From Gottfriedia acidiceleris (GTDB taxonomy: Bacteria > Bacillota > Bacilli > Bacillales > Bacillaceae_G): a stretch of 64,000 bases of DNA. The translations under genes and the position numbers were made by a program. Under the pieces are notes generated by a model that worked only from the letters and a program-made list of their open reading frames with translations, ran no database searches and was not told where the DNA came from. Every line of letters starts with the position of its first letter. Positions within the stretch are counted from its first letter, which is position 1. This document shows, one piece after another, positions 1 to 8,226 of the stretch. The stretch covers positions 186,001-250,000 of the forward strand of contig NZ_SCFN01000007.1 in NCBI RefSeq assembly GCF_004138285.1, written 5' to 3'.

Positions 1-312
1 CATATGTTCACTTAACCAATAACCTAATTCAGTTGTTTGATTCGACCAGTCTATATAATGTAATCCCAACATACCTACTAGTTCATTTTTATAAAAAATT
101 CCCGCTTCAAAGCCATTATTATCTGCAAATTTTTGTAGCCACATAGGTATAATCGATTTTTGATAGTCCTCGATCAATGGAATATTTTCAGCCCATACTA
201 ACCATTCTTTTAAGGAGTTTTGATTTTCCTTTAGCGCCTCTACTAATGTTGCTGCATATTTTTGTGTTAATAAATTGATTGATAAATCCTCACTTATTTG
301 AACCTTAAACAT
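1..312 (-). CDS. GNAT acetyltransferase, N-terminal part (cut by window edge)
   Basis: The first 104 codons of a minus-strand gene that runs off the left edge. The translation starts MFKVQISEDLSINLL and contains the GNAT beta-strand region GIFYKNELVGMLGLHYIDW, as in RimJ/RimL-type ribosomal-protein or small-molecule N-acetyltransferases that use acetyl-CoA. An AGGAGG lies six bases before the ATG at 312. A second ATG at 318 touches that ribosome binding site and is less likely. The acetyl-CoA loop is outside the window, so the substrate cannot be inferred. Confidence 0.75.
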   Translation of the reverse strand, partial: MFKVQISEDLSINLLTQKYAATLVEALKENQNSLKEWLVWAENIPLIEDYQKSIIPMWLQKFADNNGFEAGIFYKNELVGMLGLHYIDWSNQTTELGYWLSEHM

Positions 313-688
313 GTCCATCCTCCTTTTTTACAAAGACATTATTCCTAAATAGCTAATTACATTTCTTCAGATTTAGGAGAAGTATTGTAACAAAATCTAA
401 TTTCTGCTTTTATATTAATCTACTATATTTCTCTATAAACGGATCTAAATCCTCTGACTTTCAAAAAGAAATTTAGCTTCAATAAAGTTTTGATCCCTAC
501 AATACTATTCCATTGTTCACCAGACGTAAAATCTACATTTTATTAGGTGTTTTGTTTATTATATTTATGTAACAACTTTCACAATCACTTGCATAAATCA
601 CTAGTTACATAGTATATTTTTTCACAAGGAATATTAAAAATCTCTAATTATTTCTTAAAAAAATAAAAATCAAACCTGAGGTAAGTTC
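313..688. other. AT-rich intergenic region
   Basis: This gap separates the divergently transcribed GNAT and DedA genes. It must hold both promoters, but I see no convincing -35/-10 pair, operator palindrome, repeat or small ORF with a ribosome binding site in it. The sequence is very AT-rich throughout. Confidence 0.5.
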
Positions 689-1300
689 ATGCAAAACTGG
701 ATTATTGAAACGATGGATACATTTGGCTATTTAGGTATTTTTTTATTAATCGCATTAGAAAACATATTTCCCCCAATTCCTTCCGAAGTAATTTTAACGT
801 TTGGTGGGTTCATGACTACAGAATCTTCACTATCTAAAATAGGTGTTATTTTCTTTTCAACTTTAGGATCAGTAATGGGAGCAATCATACTTTTTTGGAT
901 TGGTACTTTACTAGATATAAAAACGTTAGAAAAAATCGTAGACCGTTGGGGGCATTTTTTACGTTTAACTAAAAAGGATGTCCATAAAGCAGACGAATGG
1001 TTTTCAAAATACGGTGTTTGGACAGTCTTTTTCTGTAGACTAATTCCATTAATACGTAGTTTAATTTCTATACCAGCTGGAATGGCTCGAATGAATTTTT
1101 GGATCTTTTTGTTATTTACAACTTTAGGCTCATTAATATGGAATACAATTTTAGTTTTAGTTGGTGCATCAGTCGGTGCATCCTGGGAAAAGATTGTTGA
1201 GTATATGGATGTGTATTCAAGTATTATTTATGGAATTTTAGCGATTGGATTGGTCGTTATTATCTGCCTTTTTATCAAAAAAAGAAAACGCTCTGCTTAA
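689..1300 (+). CDS. DedA family membrane protein
   Basis: A 203-aa polytopic membrane protein of the DedA/SNARE-associated (VTT) family. These proteins are linked to membrane homeostasis and to recycling of the lipid carrier undecaprenyl phosphate. The family's re-entrant motifs are visible: ENIFPPIPSEVIL near residue 24 (conserved Glu and Pro-Ser-Glu), and CRLIPLIRSLISIPAGMARM near residue 115 (conserved Arg pair and PAG). The C-terminus ends in a basic tail, KKRKRSA. GAGGTAAGTTC precedes the ATG. A shared terminator hairpin separates it from the convergent cadA gene. Which DedA subgroup it belongs to is not clear. Confidence 0.9.
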   Translation: MQNWIIETMDTFGYLGIFLLIALENIFPPIPSEVILTFGGFMTTESSLSKIGVIFFSTLGSVMGAIILFWIGTLLDIKTLEKIVDRWGHFLRLTKKDVHKADEWFSKYGVWTVFFCRLIPLIRSLISIPAGMARMNFWIFLLFTTLGSLIWNTILVLVGASVGASWEKIVEYMDVYSSIIYGILAIGLVVIICLFIKKRKRSA

Positions 1301-1310
1301 ATAAGAAGAA

Positions 1311-1345
1311 AAAACTCAGACTAATTTCGTTTAGTCTGAGTTTTT
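1311..1345. terminator. bidirectional terminator between dedA-like gene and cadA
   Basis: An inverted repeat ACTCAGACTAA / TTAGTCTGAGT with a 6-nt loop, an A tract on the left and a T tract on the right. It can end transcription of the convergent DedA-family gene and of cadA. Confidence 0.85.
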
Positions 1346-1349
1346 AGCT

Positions 1350-3479
1350 TTATTTATGTCTTAGTACTCTCATCGAATTCAATACAGCTAATACAGTAAC
1401 TCCAACATCTGAAATGACTGCTTCCCACATTGTAGCTATTCCGATCACACCTAGTAATAGGAAAAATCCTTTTACTGCTAAAGCAAAAAAGATGTTTTGC
1501 CATACAATTTGTCTTGTACGTTTAGCTATTTTAATTGCATCTACGATTTTTGAAGGTTCATCCGACATTAATACAACATCAGCAGCCTCGATCGCTGCAT
1601 CGGAACCAATGCCGCCCATTGCAATTCCTATATCTGCTCGAGCTAAAACTGGTGCATCATTAATACCGTCCCCAACAAATGCAATTTTTTCTTTCGATGA
1701 TTTTATTTTTTCTATCAATTCAAGCTTTTCTACTTTCTGATCTGGAAGAAGCTCTGAATAAATATAATCTATTGCCAATTCTTTACCTATACTTTTCGCA
1801 ACTGAGTTAGAATCACCAGTTAACATGACGGTCTTTTTAATTCCAACTTTTTTAAGCTCAATTATTGCTTTTTTCGCGTCATCTTTAAGTTGATCAGCAA
1901 TGACAATTGATCCTATAAAATGCTTATTTTTTGCTAAATAAACTGTTGTGCCTACTTCTCTCGTTGGTTCATATAATATTGAATGACTTTCCATTAGTCT
2001 TGAATTCCCTACTAATAGTGCGTCTCCATTAATCGTAACGCTAATTCCATGTCCCGCAATTTCAAAATAGTTAGATAGCTTTGCTTCAACAATATCTTTA
2101 CCATACTTTTGACGAATTGATAATGCGATTGGATGAGTAGAATAAAACTCACCATAAGCAGCTAATTCCAGTAACTCCTCTTTCGAATGACCACGTGTAG
2201 GTATAATTGAGCTTACTTGGAATTGCCCTTTCGTTAACGTTCCAGTTTTATCAAACACAATATATTTCAAATCATTTAATGCTTCTAAATAATTACTTCC
2301 TTTTACTAATACTCCCGATTTTGAAGCTGCTCCGATTCCTCCAAAAAATCCTAAAGGAATTGAAACAACTAGAGCACATGGACATGAAATAACTAGGAAA
2401 ATTAATGCTCGATATACCCAATCATATAATGTTTCACCAGGAATAATAATTGGTGGGATGATTGCAATAATAGCTGCTGTAATAACAATGATCGGTGTAT
2501 AAATCTTCGCAAATTTAGTGATAAAATTTTCAGTAGGTGCCTTTTTATTTGTTGCATTTTGAACAAGTTCTAATATTTTTGATACTGTCGATTCATTAAA
2601 TTCCTTCGTGACTTCAATTTCAAGTAAACCTTGAACATTTATAAATCCACTTAATACTTCATCACCTTCAAATATTTCTCTTGGTAATGACTCACCAGTT
2701 AATGCAGATGTATCAACACTTGAAAATCCACTTTTTACAATACCATCTAACGGAACCCTTTCCCCAGGTTTAACGATGATCATATCACCAATTTGAATCT
2801 TTTCAGGAGATACTTGTTCAGTTTTGTCACCATTTTTTAAATTAGCATAATCAGGACGTATATCCATTAATTTCGAAATCGAATTCCGTGATCGATTTAC
2901 TGCAATACTTTGGAACAATTCACCTAGCTGATAAAATAGCATTACCGCAACAGCTTCGGGGTACTCTCCAATAATAAATGCACCAATTGTAGCTACTCCC
3001 ATTAAAAAATTCTCATCAAATACTTGCCCTCTAAAAATATTTCGAATAGCTTTTAAAACAACGTCAGCACCTGCTATTAAATAGGCAGCTATAAAAATAA
3101 TCAATTGATAGAGCATTGGTACATTAAGTAATTGAGCTAAAATTAATAAAGCAGTACCGACCCCTAATTTAACAATAAGTTTTTTTGTTTCAACATTCAT
3201 TTTCTGTTGCTTCTCTTGCCCAAGTTTTGAATCCATTTTTGGAACAGGATTAATATGCGGTTCTAATACACGAATCTTATCTTTAGCGCTCTCAATAACT
3301 GATTCTTTTTGTTCCTCACTCGTCGTAATTGTCATCGTTAATGTTGCAAAATTAACTGAACATGCATCAACGCCTTCAAGTGTGGAAACTCCTTTTTCAA
3401 TCTTCATTGCACAATTAGCGCAATCAAGCCCTTCTAATTTTAATTCACTATTTACTTGTCTTTGCCCCCTACTCAACAA
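1350..3479 (-). CDS. cadA: P1B-type ATPase, Cd2+/Zn2+/Pb2+ exporter
   Basis: A heavy-metal-translocating P-type ATPase that pumps divalent soft metals out of the cell using ATP. Numbering from the upstream TTG at 3497, it has an N-terminal HMA metal-binding domain with GLDCANC (Cys26 and Cys29), the TGES actuator motif near 267, the intramembrane SCPC motif at 371-374 typical of Zn/Cd/Pb pumps, the DKTGTLT phosphorylation site at 416 and GDGIND near 617. There is no upstream ATG. GAGGAG sits best before the TTG at 3479, so I prefer that start; the first six codons of the longer form are doubtful. It lies directly downstream of cadC and is probably co-transcribed and metal-induced. Confidence 0.92.
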   Translation of the reverse strand: MLSRGQRQVNSELKLEGLDCANCAMKIEKGVSTLEGVDACSVNFATLTMTITTSEEQKESVIESAKDKIRVLEPHINPVPKMDSKLGQEKQQKMNVETKKLIVKLGVGTALLILAQLLNVPMLYQLIIFIAAYLIAGADVVLKAIRNIFRGQVFDENFLMGVATIGAFIIGEYPEAVAVMLFYQLGELFQSIAVNRSRNSISKLMDIRPDYANLKNGDKTEQVSPEKIQIGDMIIVKPGERVPLDGIVKSGFSSVDTSALTGESLPREIFEGDEVLSGFINVQGLLEIEVTKEFNESTVSKILELVQNATNKKAPTENFITKFAKIYTPIIVITAAIIAIIPPIIIPGETLYDWVYRALIFLVISCPCALVVSIPLGFFGGIGAASKSGVLVKGSNYLEALNDLKYIVFDKTGTLTKGQFQVSSIIPTRGHSKEELLELAAYGEFYSTHPIALSIRQKYGKDIVEAKLSNYFEIAGHGISVTINGDALLVGNSRLMESHSILYEPTREVGTTVYLAKNKHFIGSIVIADQLKDDAKKAIIELKKVGIKKTVMLTGDSNSVAKSIGKELAIDYIYSELLPDQKVEKLELIEKIKSSKEKIAFVGDGINDAPVLARADIGIAMGGIGSDAAIEAADVVLMSDEPSKIVDAIKIAKRTRQIVWQNIFFALAVKGFFLLLGVIGIATMWEAVISDVGVTVLAVLNSMRVLRHK

Positions 3480-3509
3480 ACTCAACTCCTCTCTCAAAAA
3501 ACACCTATA

Positions 3510-3893
3510 TTAATCCTCTAAAATATGCTCTAGTGCTTGATTGAAAATTTGCGTAACATGATCATCTTCTAACGAATAATAAACTACTTTACCTTCTTTA
3601 CGATTTTTTACTAAATGCGCTTGTTTTAATACACGTAACTGATGAGATATAGATGATTGAGTCATTTCTAATAAATAAGCTAGGTCACATACACACATCT
3701 CAGATTGACTCAATGCATGTAATATTCTCGTTCTCGTCTTATCTCCAAGAACTTTAAAAAGTTCTGCTACTCCTGTCAGTGTTTCAATATTTAACATACT
3801 TTCTTTTACTGAAAGAATTATATCCTCATGCATAACCGTTTGTTGACAAGCTTCTTCACAAACTTCGTCAACTTTCTTCTTTTCTTCAATCAT
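3510..3893 (-). CDS. cadC: ArsR/SmtB-family metal-responsive repressor CadC
   Basis: A 127-aa winged-helix repressor that releases the cad operator when Cd, Pb or Zn binds. The type-1 (alpha3N) site is complete: an N-terminal Cys pair CEEAC (Cys12, Cys16) and EMCVCDLA (Cys67, Cys69), matching the four-Cys site known from staphylococcal CadC. The recognition helix region is MTQSSISHQLRVLKQAHLV. AGGAGG stands seven bases before the ATG at 3893. The longer ORF, starting at 3926, would begin inside the operator and is rejected. It is followed by cadA after about 30 bp. Confidence 0.93.
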   Translation of the reverse strand: MIEEKKKVDEVCEEACQQTVMHEDIILSVKESMLNIETLTGVAELFKVLGDKTRTRILHALSQSEMCVCDLAYLLEMTQSSISHQLRVLKQAHLVKNRKEGKVVYYSLEDDHVTQIFNQALEHILED

Positions 3894-3914
3894 AAACTGT
3901 CCTCCTATGAATAC

Positions 3915-3977
3915 ATGAACAATCATTCATATGTTTTCTATACTTATATTATATGAGTGATTGTTCATATGTGTCAA
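3915..3977 (-). promoter_or_regulatory. cad promoter with two CadC-type operators
   Basis: On the minus strand there is a TTGACA -35 (3977-3972), an 18-bp spacer and a TATAAT -10 (3953-3948). The spacer holds an imperfect palindrome TGAACAATCACTCA. A second, near-identical copy TGAACAATCATTCA (plus strand, 3916-3929) lies downstream of the -10, next to the leader of cadC. This arrangement fits repression by an ArsR-family protein that blocks RNA polymerase. Confidence 0.85.
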
Positions 3978-4056
3978 AATATTATTTGTAAAATTTAAAG
4001 GAATATTACATATGATAAAGAAATGATTAGTAATGCATACAAAAGGAGAAAATTTA

Positions 4057-4218
4057 ATGACTCTAATCGGATATCTTTTTTGGGGAATTTGCTTAGTAGC
4101 CGTAATATTTACCTTCTTAATCGAAAAAAAATTAGGAACAACTCCTCCTTATAAAACAGAGCATCAAGCATTATTTGAAGAAATTACAAAGATTGATCGA
4201 GCTTTAGTGCAGGAATAA
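4057..4218 (+). CDS. small single-pass membrane protein
   Basis: A 53-aa protein with one hydrophobic segment (residues 3-22), followed by a short soluble tail rich in charged residues (KTEHQALFEEITKIDRALVQ). AAGGAG is well placed for the ATG at 4057. The upstream in-frame ATG at 4033 has no ribosome binding site and would add an unlikely hydrophilic leader. It is divergent from cadC and ends at a strong hairpin. I do not recognise the family; it could be an accessory membrane peptide. Confidence 0.65.
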   Translation: MTLIGYLFWGICLVAVIFTFLIEKKLGTTPPYKTEHQALFEEITKIDRALVQE

Positions 4219-4230
4219 ACATTAGAAATA

Positions 4231-4278
4231 AAAAAGTCAGACAGTTACAAGAATTCCTTAGTAACTGTCTGACTTTTA
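4231..4278. terminator. terminator between the 53-aa gene and the PCYCGC lipoprotein
   Basis: A long inverted repeat GTCAGACAGTTAC / GTAACTGTCTGAC around a 13-nt loop, with A and T tracts on the outer sides. It can serve both convergent genes. Confidence 0.85.
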
Positions 4279-4295
4279 TTTCCTATACCACATAT

Positions 4296-4811
4296 TTAAC
4301 CCTGTTCAGAGGGAATTGGTGTATTTGTAGGCTTGGCATAACCATCTTTGTATTTATTATCAATGTATTTTCGAATTTCTAGAGGCGTTTTTCCCTCTTG
4401 CTGTAATTTCGCTGATTCAACTGCAATCTCCATACAGTTCACGCATGAAGTTGCATGGCTATCCCACACGATTGAACCATCTTCTTTTACTTCATGAATA
4501 AAGCAATCTAAATTACTTTTATGACCTACACTTTCACCGCAACCACAATAACATGGAATATTTTTAAGTAAGTTAGCATGTTGTGCGGCCACCATATAAA
4601 TTTGTTGAATCTGTTGTTCTTTATCGCCTAAAAACTTAGGCAAAGTTTCTTTATTGATTGTTTGCTCTCTTATATCACTTGTTTGAATATGTTCAGCATG
4701 ATTTTCGTGGTTCTTTGTTGTCTTCGTTTCAGCTTGTTGATTACTGCATCCTGTTAACAAAATGGAAATCGTTAAAGCTGAAAGTACATTATGAATTATT
4801 TTTCGTTTCAT
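4296..4811 (-). CDS. PCYCGC-motif lipoprotein
   Basis: A 171-aa secreted lipoprotein. It has a signal peptide with lipobox LTGC (Cys22), a charged linker rich in His, Glu and Lys, then the family signature PCYCGC at residues 86-91, with further cysteines at 103, 123 and 126 (TSCVNC). The motif family is common in Bacillaceae and probably binds metal or haem outside the membrane, but its role is not settled. Its position a few hundred bases from the cad operon fits a metal-related job, which is inference only. Confidence 0.85.
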   Translation of the reverse strand: MKRKIIHNVLSALTISILLTGCSNQQAETKTTKNHENHAEHIQTSDIREQTINKETLPKFLGDKEQQIQQIYMVAAQHANLLKNIPCYCGCGESVGHKSNLDCFIHEVKEDGSIVWDSHATSCVNCMEIAVESAKLQQEGKTPLEIRKYIDNKYKDGYAKPTNTPIPSEQG

Positions 4812-4886
4812 CCTTTTCCTCCAATAAAAGTACGTTAATCATATTTTAATAATTATTGGAGTGGAAAACAAATGCTTTAGCATCAA

Positions 4887-5267
4887 CTATGAATAAATAA
4901 CTGAATTGATCAATATTTGCAATAAACTTGTAAATAAAAAGAAAAATCTTATCAAAAAACCAGTCCATGCAAAACGTCTATATTTTTCCCATCGTTCCTG
5001 ATTATCATTACGTTTACAGATCCACATTAAAATCCAAAATCCAAGTGGTAAAATTGGTATTTCAATTCGGTATTGATCAAAATTCAAATTAATACTAAAG
5101 ACAAATAAACCGATAAGCATTGCAATAATAGCCTTCCATACTTCTGGCTTGAAATCATTTGTTCGATAGATCCAAAATAGTAAAAAGCCAAGAGTAATAT
5201 AATTTACTAGCGTAATAATGATGGTAGAAACTAAGTGATATTCATCAAAATGGATATTAACGTCCAT
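4887..5267 (-). CDS. small integral membrane protein
   Basis: A 126-aa protein with four predicted membrane segments (about residues 10-33, 42-60, 69-84 and 100-122) and short charged loops such as CKRNDNQERWEKYRR. AAAGGAG precedes the ATG. It may be co-transcribed with the GNAT gene that ends upstream of it on the same strand, about 30 bp away. I do not recognise the family and see no catalytic motif. Confidence 0.6.
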   Translation of the reverse strand: MDVNIHFDEYHLVSTIIITLVNYITLGFLLFWIYRTNDFKPEVWKAIIAMLIGLFVFSINLNFDQYRIEIPILPLGFWILMWICKRNDNQERWEKYRRFAWTGFLIRFFFLFTSLLQILINSVIYS

Positions 5268-5298
5268 TAGATTCTCCTTTTAGTTAATTTGATGATTT

Positions 5299-5811
5299 CT
5301 AATAATTATGACGGTCTTTACGATAATATTTAGTTAATTCACCATTTTCATCATCATTTGCTTCTAAAATTAAATTAAATCCTTTTTTCTCAAGGATTTT
5401 TACTGAATAAATATTTTTTGCTTCAACAGTAGCTACTATAAAATTTAACTTTCTAATTCCAAAACAATAATCTTCTATTAAACTAGCAATTTCAGAGCCG
5501 TAACCATTTCCCCATTCTTCTTCAGCTAATCGATAGCCTATTTCAAACTCATCTGCTTCATTTTTTATGACCGCGCATGTTCCAACCAATTGACTAGTCT
5601 CATTTTTACAAAATGCCATCACTTCAAAATCAGTATTTTTCTCCATATACATTTGAAGAATCTTAATTAATTCATTTTTAGTTTCTTCTATTGTTTTGGG
5701 ACGATTCGTTATGTATCTCATTACATTCGAATTAGATTGTAGTTTGTGTAAATGATCTAGGTCATCCATTTTAAGCTTTCTTAAATATAGTCTATTTGAT
5801 TTTATAATCAT
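5299..5811 (-). CDS. GNAT acetyltransferase, RimJ/RimL type
   Basis: A 170-aa acetyl-CoA-dependent N-acetyltransferase. It opens MIIKSNRLYLRKLKMDD, typical of the RimJ/RimL branch that acetylates ribosomal protein termini or small molecules. It carries the acetyl-CoA-binding stretch EEEWGNGYGSEIASLI near residue 95 and the C-terminal VEAKNIYSVKILEKKGF motif. AGGAGATAACC precedes the ATG. The substrate is unknown. Confidence 0.82.
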   Translation of the reverse strand: MIIKSNRLYLRKLKMDDLDHLHKLQSNSNVMRYITNRPKTIEETKNELIKILQMYMEKNTDFEVMAFCKNETSQLVGTCAVIKNEADEFEIGYRLAEEEWGNGYGSEIASLIEDYCFGIRKLNFIVATVEAKNIYSVKILEKKGFNLILEANDDENGELTKYYRKDRHNY

Positions 5812-5835
5812 GGTTATCTCCTGTTACTTTCAAAT

Positions 5836-5862
5836 AAAAAAGTCACCAAAAAATAGGTGACC
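5836..5862 (-). terminator. terminator of the AlkD-like gene
   Basis: On the minus strand, GGTCACC and GGTGACT pair around a T-rich loop and are followed by TTTTTT. Confidence 0.75.
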
Positions 5863-5869
5863 TATCAAA

Positions 5870-6577
5870 TTAACAAATACATGTTTTTTTCTTAATTCCA
5901 AGCTTTCCTTTCGCTTCAACCTTTTCAATATAATCAGTCGCTAGAGGTACCTTACAAGCCGTATCTCCTACGTCCACATGGACTTTTCCAATCTTTTGAC
6001 CAACCATCATTGCTTCAACTGTAAGACTTGGTACAAAACTTCCAACTGCAATTACAAACCCATTCATCGTATAACGAACTCTATTTTTTGAAGTATGTAT
6101 ATTATTTTCAATATAATTAAGTAATTTACGAACTTCTTCTTTATCAATCTCTTCATCTGGTGCAATTGATAAATAATGACTATAAGTACTCCATCCACAA
6201 TTTTCAATTAATTCATTATCTGACTTCAACCATTCTCTAGCTAATTCGATTGCATACTGGCTTTCTGCTGCAACAGCACCTACAATACTTTCAGCAATCA
6301 TATACCAATGAGCTTCTTTCGCCCAATTTTGAAGCTGTTCTTTTGTCATTAATTTTGGATTAATTGATAAACCCGCTAAATACATCGCATCTGAATTTCC
6401 TGTATGGAAAAGTGATAATGCTAATTCCTGATCCTTTTTAACGTATTTAACAAGCTTTTTCATATCGCCAATTTTAACTCCAAAGAATGGTTCCTTGGCA
6501 CCATGTCGCAAAAAAGTTTTTTTCGTTTGCTCAGTGCCCATTTCCTCTAATGATTTCATAACTTCTTCTAATGTCAT
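5870..6577 (-). CDS. AlkD-like DNA alkylation repair protein
   Basis: A roughly 235-aa alpha-helical HEAT-like repeat protein of the DNA alkylation repair family. AlkD proteins excise alkylated bases such as N3- and N7-alkylpurines without flipping them. Visible features are the helical repeats around AKEPFFGVKIGDMKKLVKYV and the WSTYSHYL and NRVRYTMNGFVIAVGSFVPS stretches, plus a KKK tail near the end. GGGGGAGAAG lies before a double ATG (6580 and 6577); the second is better spaced. The longer ORF, starting at 6649, is not supported. Some relatives bind DNA without glycosylase activity, so repair function is likely rather than shown. Confidence 0.75.
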   Translation of the reverse strand: MTLEEVMKSLEEMGTEQTKKTFLRHGAKEPFFGVKIGDMKKLVKYVKKDQELALSLFHTGNSDAMYLAGLSINPKLMTKEQLQNWAKEAHWYMIAESIVGAVAAESQYAIELAREWLKSDNELIENCGWSTYSHYLSIAPDEEIDKEEVRKLLNYIENNIHTSKNRVRYTMNGFVIAVGSFVPSLTVEAMMVGQKIGKVHVDVGDTACKVPLATDYIEKVEAKGKLGIKKKTCIC

Positions 6578-6665
6578 CATCTTCTCCCCCTTAATAAATG
6601 TTTGTTCCGTAACATCGTTGTCTAAAATGTATCCTATCATACATATCAAGGAAGGAAAGTATACA

Positions 6666-7451
6666 ATGAACTATTTTTTTCTATTCATCATACTATTCAG
6701 TTTTACACTCTCAGCCTGTTCAAATAGTAAGATCGTGCATGAGATTCATCTAAATAAATCAGCAGTTGCAACTGCAAGAAATGAAGACTGGTCTTACACA
6801 GGAAAAACCGGACCTAATTATTGGAGTTCAATCAATAAAGAATATGCACTATGTTCCAATGGTAAACAACAATCTCCAGTTAATATAGATCAAACTATTA
6901 AAAAATCACTACCTTTAGGAATAAACTATCATAATGATCTTTTTAAAATAGAAAGGTCGCAGTACACCGTAGAATTCGTTCCGGTTCATCACTCCAACTC
7001 AATTAATTTAAATGGAACAAACTATACATTACAACAATTTCATTTCCATACTCCAAGTGAGCATACAATAAATGGGAAACAAAGTGATTTAGAAATTCAT
7101 TTTATAAATGAAAATAAAAATAAATCTATTATTACCATCGGGGTACTTGTTGATCGTGGTAGATTGAATAAAGAATTCCAAAAAATAATTAATACAAATT
7201 CATTGGAAGAAGACCAGGAGGGAAAAGTTGTAAAAATAAATTTACAATCGTTTATTCCGTATACAAGTAAAAAAGTTTCGTACAATGGCTCTTTTTCAAC
7301 TCCTCCTTGTACTGAAGGAATTAAATGGATAGTCTTTAACAAACCTATACAATTTTCCGAAGAACAAATCCATTCTTATCAAAATTATTTCGATCCAAAT
7401 AGCCGTCCCGTTCAGCCATTAAATGGTAGAGATTTATTTGAATCTTGGTAA
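6666..7451 (+). CDS. alpha-class carbonic anhydrase, lipoprotein
   Basis: A 261-aa secreted enzyme that interconverts CO2 and bicarbonate. It has a lipoprotein signal with Cys18 (TLSAC), the QSPVNID motif, the zinc histidines in FHFHTPSEH (His126, His128) and EIHF (His145), and STPPCTEG containing the catalytic Thr region. Cys63 and Cys215 are placed to form the usual disulfide. AAGGAAGGAAAG precedes the ATG at 6666. The longer ORF, opening at 6495 inside the divergent AlkD-like gene, is rejected. A beta-class carbonic anhydrase lies just downstream on the other strand, beyond a repeat element. Confidence 0.93.
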   Translation: MNYFFLFIILFSFTLSACSNSKIVHEIHLNKSAVATARNEDWSYTGKTGPNYWSSINKEYALCSNGKQQSPVNIDQTIKKSLPLGINYHNDLFKIERSQYTVEFVPVHHSNSINLNGTNYTLQQFHFHTPSEHTINGKQSDLEIHFINENKNKSIITIGVLVDRGRLNKEFQKIINTNSLEEDQEGKVVKINLQSFIPYTSKKVSYNGSFSTPPCTEGIKWIVFNKPIQFSEEQIHSYQNYFDPNSRPVQPLNGRDLFESW

Positions 7452-7489
7452 ACATAACCGGTTCATAATATCTATAATTGCTGGATGTT

Positions 7490-7569
7490 GAAAATAATTA
7501 TTTATAACATCCTGTAGTGGAATTCAACATGACAATTCTTATTTAGTTACCATCTTCTTTTTCAACAAC
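7490..7569 (+). repeat. truncated right end of a family-1 element
   Basis: This stretch contains CCTGTAGTGGAATTCAAC and ends CTTTTTCAACAACA directly against the terminator hairpin at 7570. Both parts match the right end of the full element at 7606-8182 (CTGTAGTGGAAATCAAC and TTTTTCAACAGCATG). The GC-rich core and left part are absent. It looks like the relic of an earlier insertion at the same hairpin. Confidence 0.55.
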
Positions 7570-7605
7570 AAAAAAAAGTTATCCTACTTAAAGGATAACT
7601 TTTTT
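7570..7605. terminator. terminator hairpin, left copy flanking element copy 1
   Basis: AAGTTATCCT and AGGATAACTT pair around ACTTAA, with A and T tracts outside. It is downstream of the alpha-carbonic anhydrase. The same hairpin recurs at 8183-8216 on the other side of the element. Confidence 0.8.
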
Positions 7606-8182
7606 CAGAGTGTTGAAATATATTGTAGTCAATATTGAAAAATACAATATTAAATGAATTTATATGAAAAAATAGTCTATTTATTATTGTTTAATCTGTG
7701 ATCTTGGTTGATAGATAAATGTTTTAACTAACTTGCAAAAATTAAAATATCTTCTTTTTTTGACAATCAATATTTTGTAAAGATGTGTAAGCCGTCATCA
7801 TAAGTTATAGTTTGAATAAAAAAGGGTAATTAATTCTTCGATTGACTAGTCTTGATTAATTTATTATTTTTGGATGATTTTTTTAATGTTCGATATTAAA
7901 TAACCTACAGACTGTTTAATAAAGATCAAGATACTTTACTCTAAGTAAAGGCTATTTGATTAGGTAATTATTATATACTTTTTTTGATGAATAAGTTGAT
8001 TGGAACGGAAGGATGCTCGACTCCTATGGGAGTAGCGGGAAGGCTGAGACCCCGCAGGCGGCGCCGAGGAGGCTCAGGTCTCGCCCCATGGAAAGCGAGC
8101 ATACTGTAGTGGAAATCAACCACATCCTTCTCCTTTACGAAAATTTGGTAATTAATTGACAAGATTGTTTTTCAACAGCATG
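7606..8182 (+). mobile_element. family-1 terminator-associated element, copy 1 (577 bp)
   Basis: A non-coding element. The left end CAGAGTGTTGAAA and right end TTTTTCAACAGCATG form an imperfect terminal inverted repeat. The left half is AT-rich and shared with copies at 26363 and 53158 (for example GTTGAAATATATTGTAGTC). The right half holds a GC-rich core (8011-8104) whose outer arms GGATGCTCG and CGAGCAT pair. Identical terminator hairpins lie on both sides. No ORF with a ribosome binding site is present, so if mobile it is non-autonomous. Confidence 0.7.
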
Positions 8183-8216
8183 AAAAAAGTTATCCTACTT
8201 AAAGGATAACTTTTTT
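8183..8216 (-). terminator. terminator of the beta-carbonic anhydrase, right copy flanking element copy 1
   Basis: This is the same hairpin as 7570-7605 (AAGTTATCCT / AGGATAACTT), directly after the stop codon of the beta-carbonic anhydrase gene. Confidence 0.85.
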
Positions 8217-8226
8217 GTTTAAATCG

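Noticed and set aside
1414-1740. Plus-strand open frame within cadA
   Set aside because: It is antisense to a well-conserved ATPase, with no ribosome binding site.
3894-3926. Longer cadC starting at 3926
   Set aside because: It would start inside the operator copy and include the ribosome binding site.
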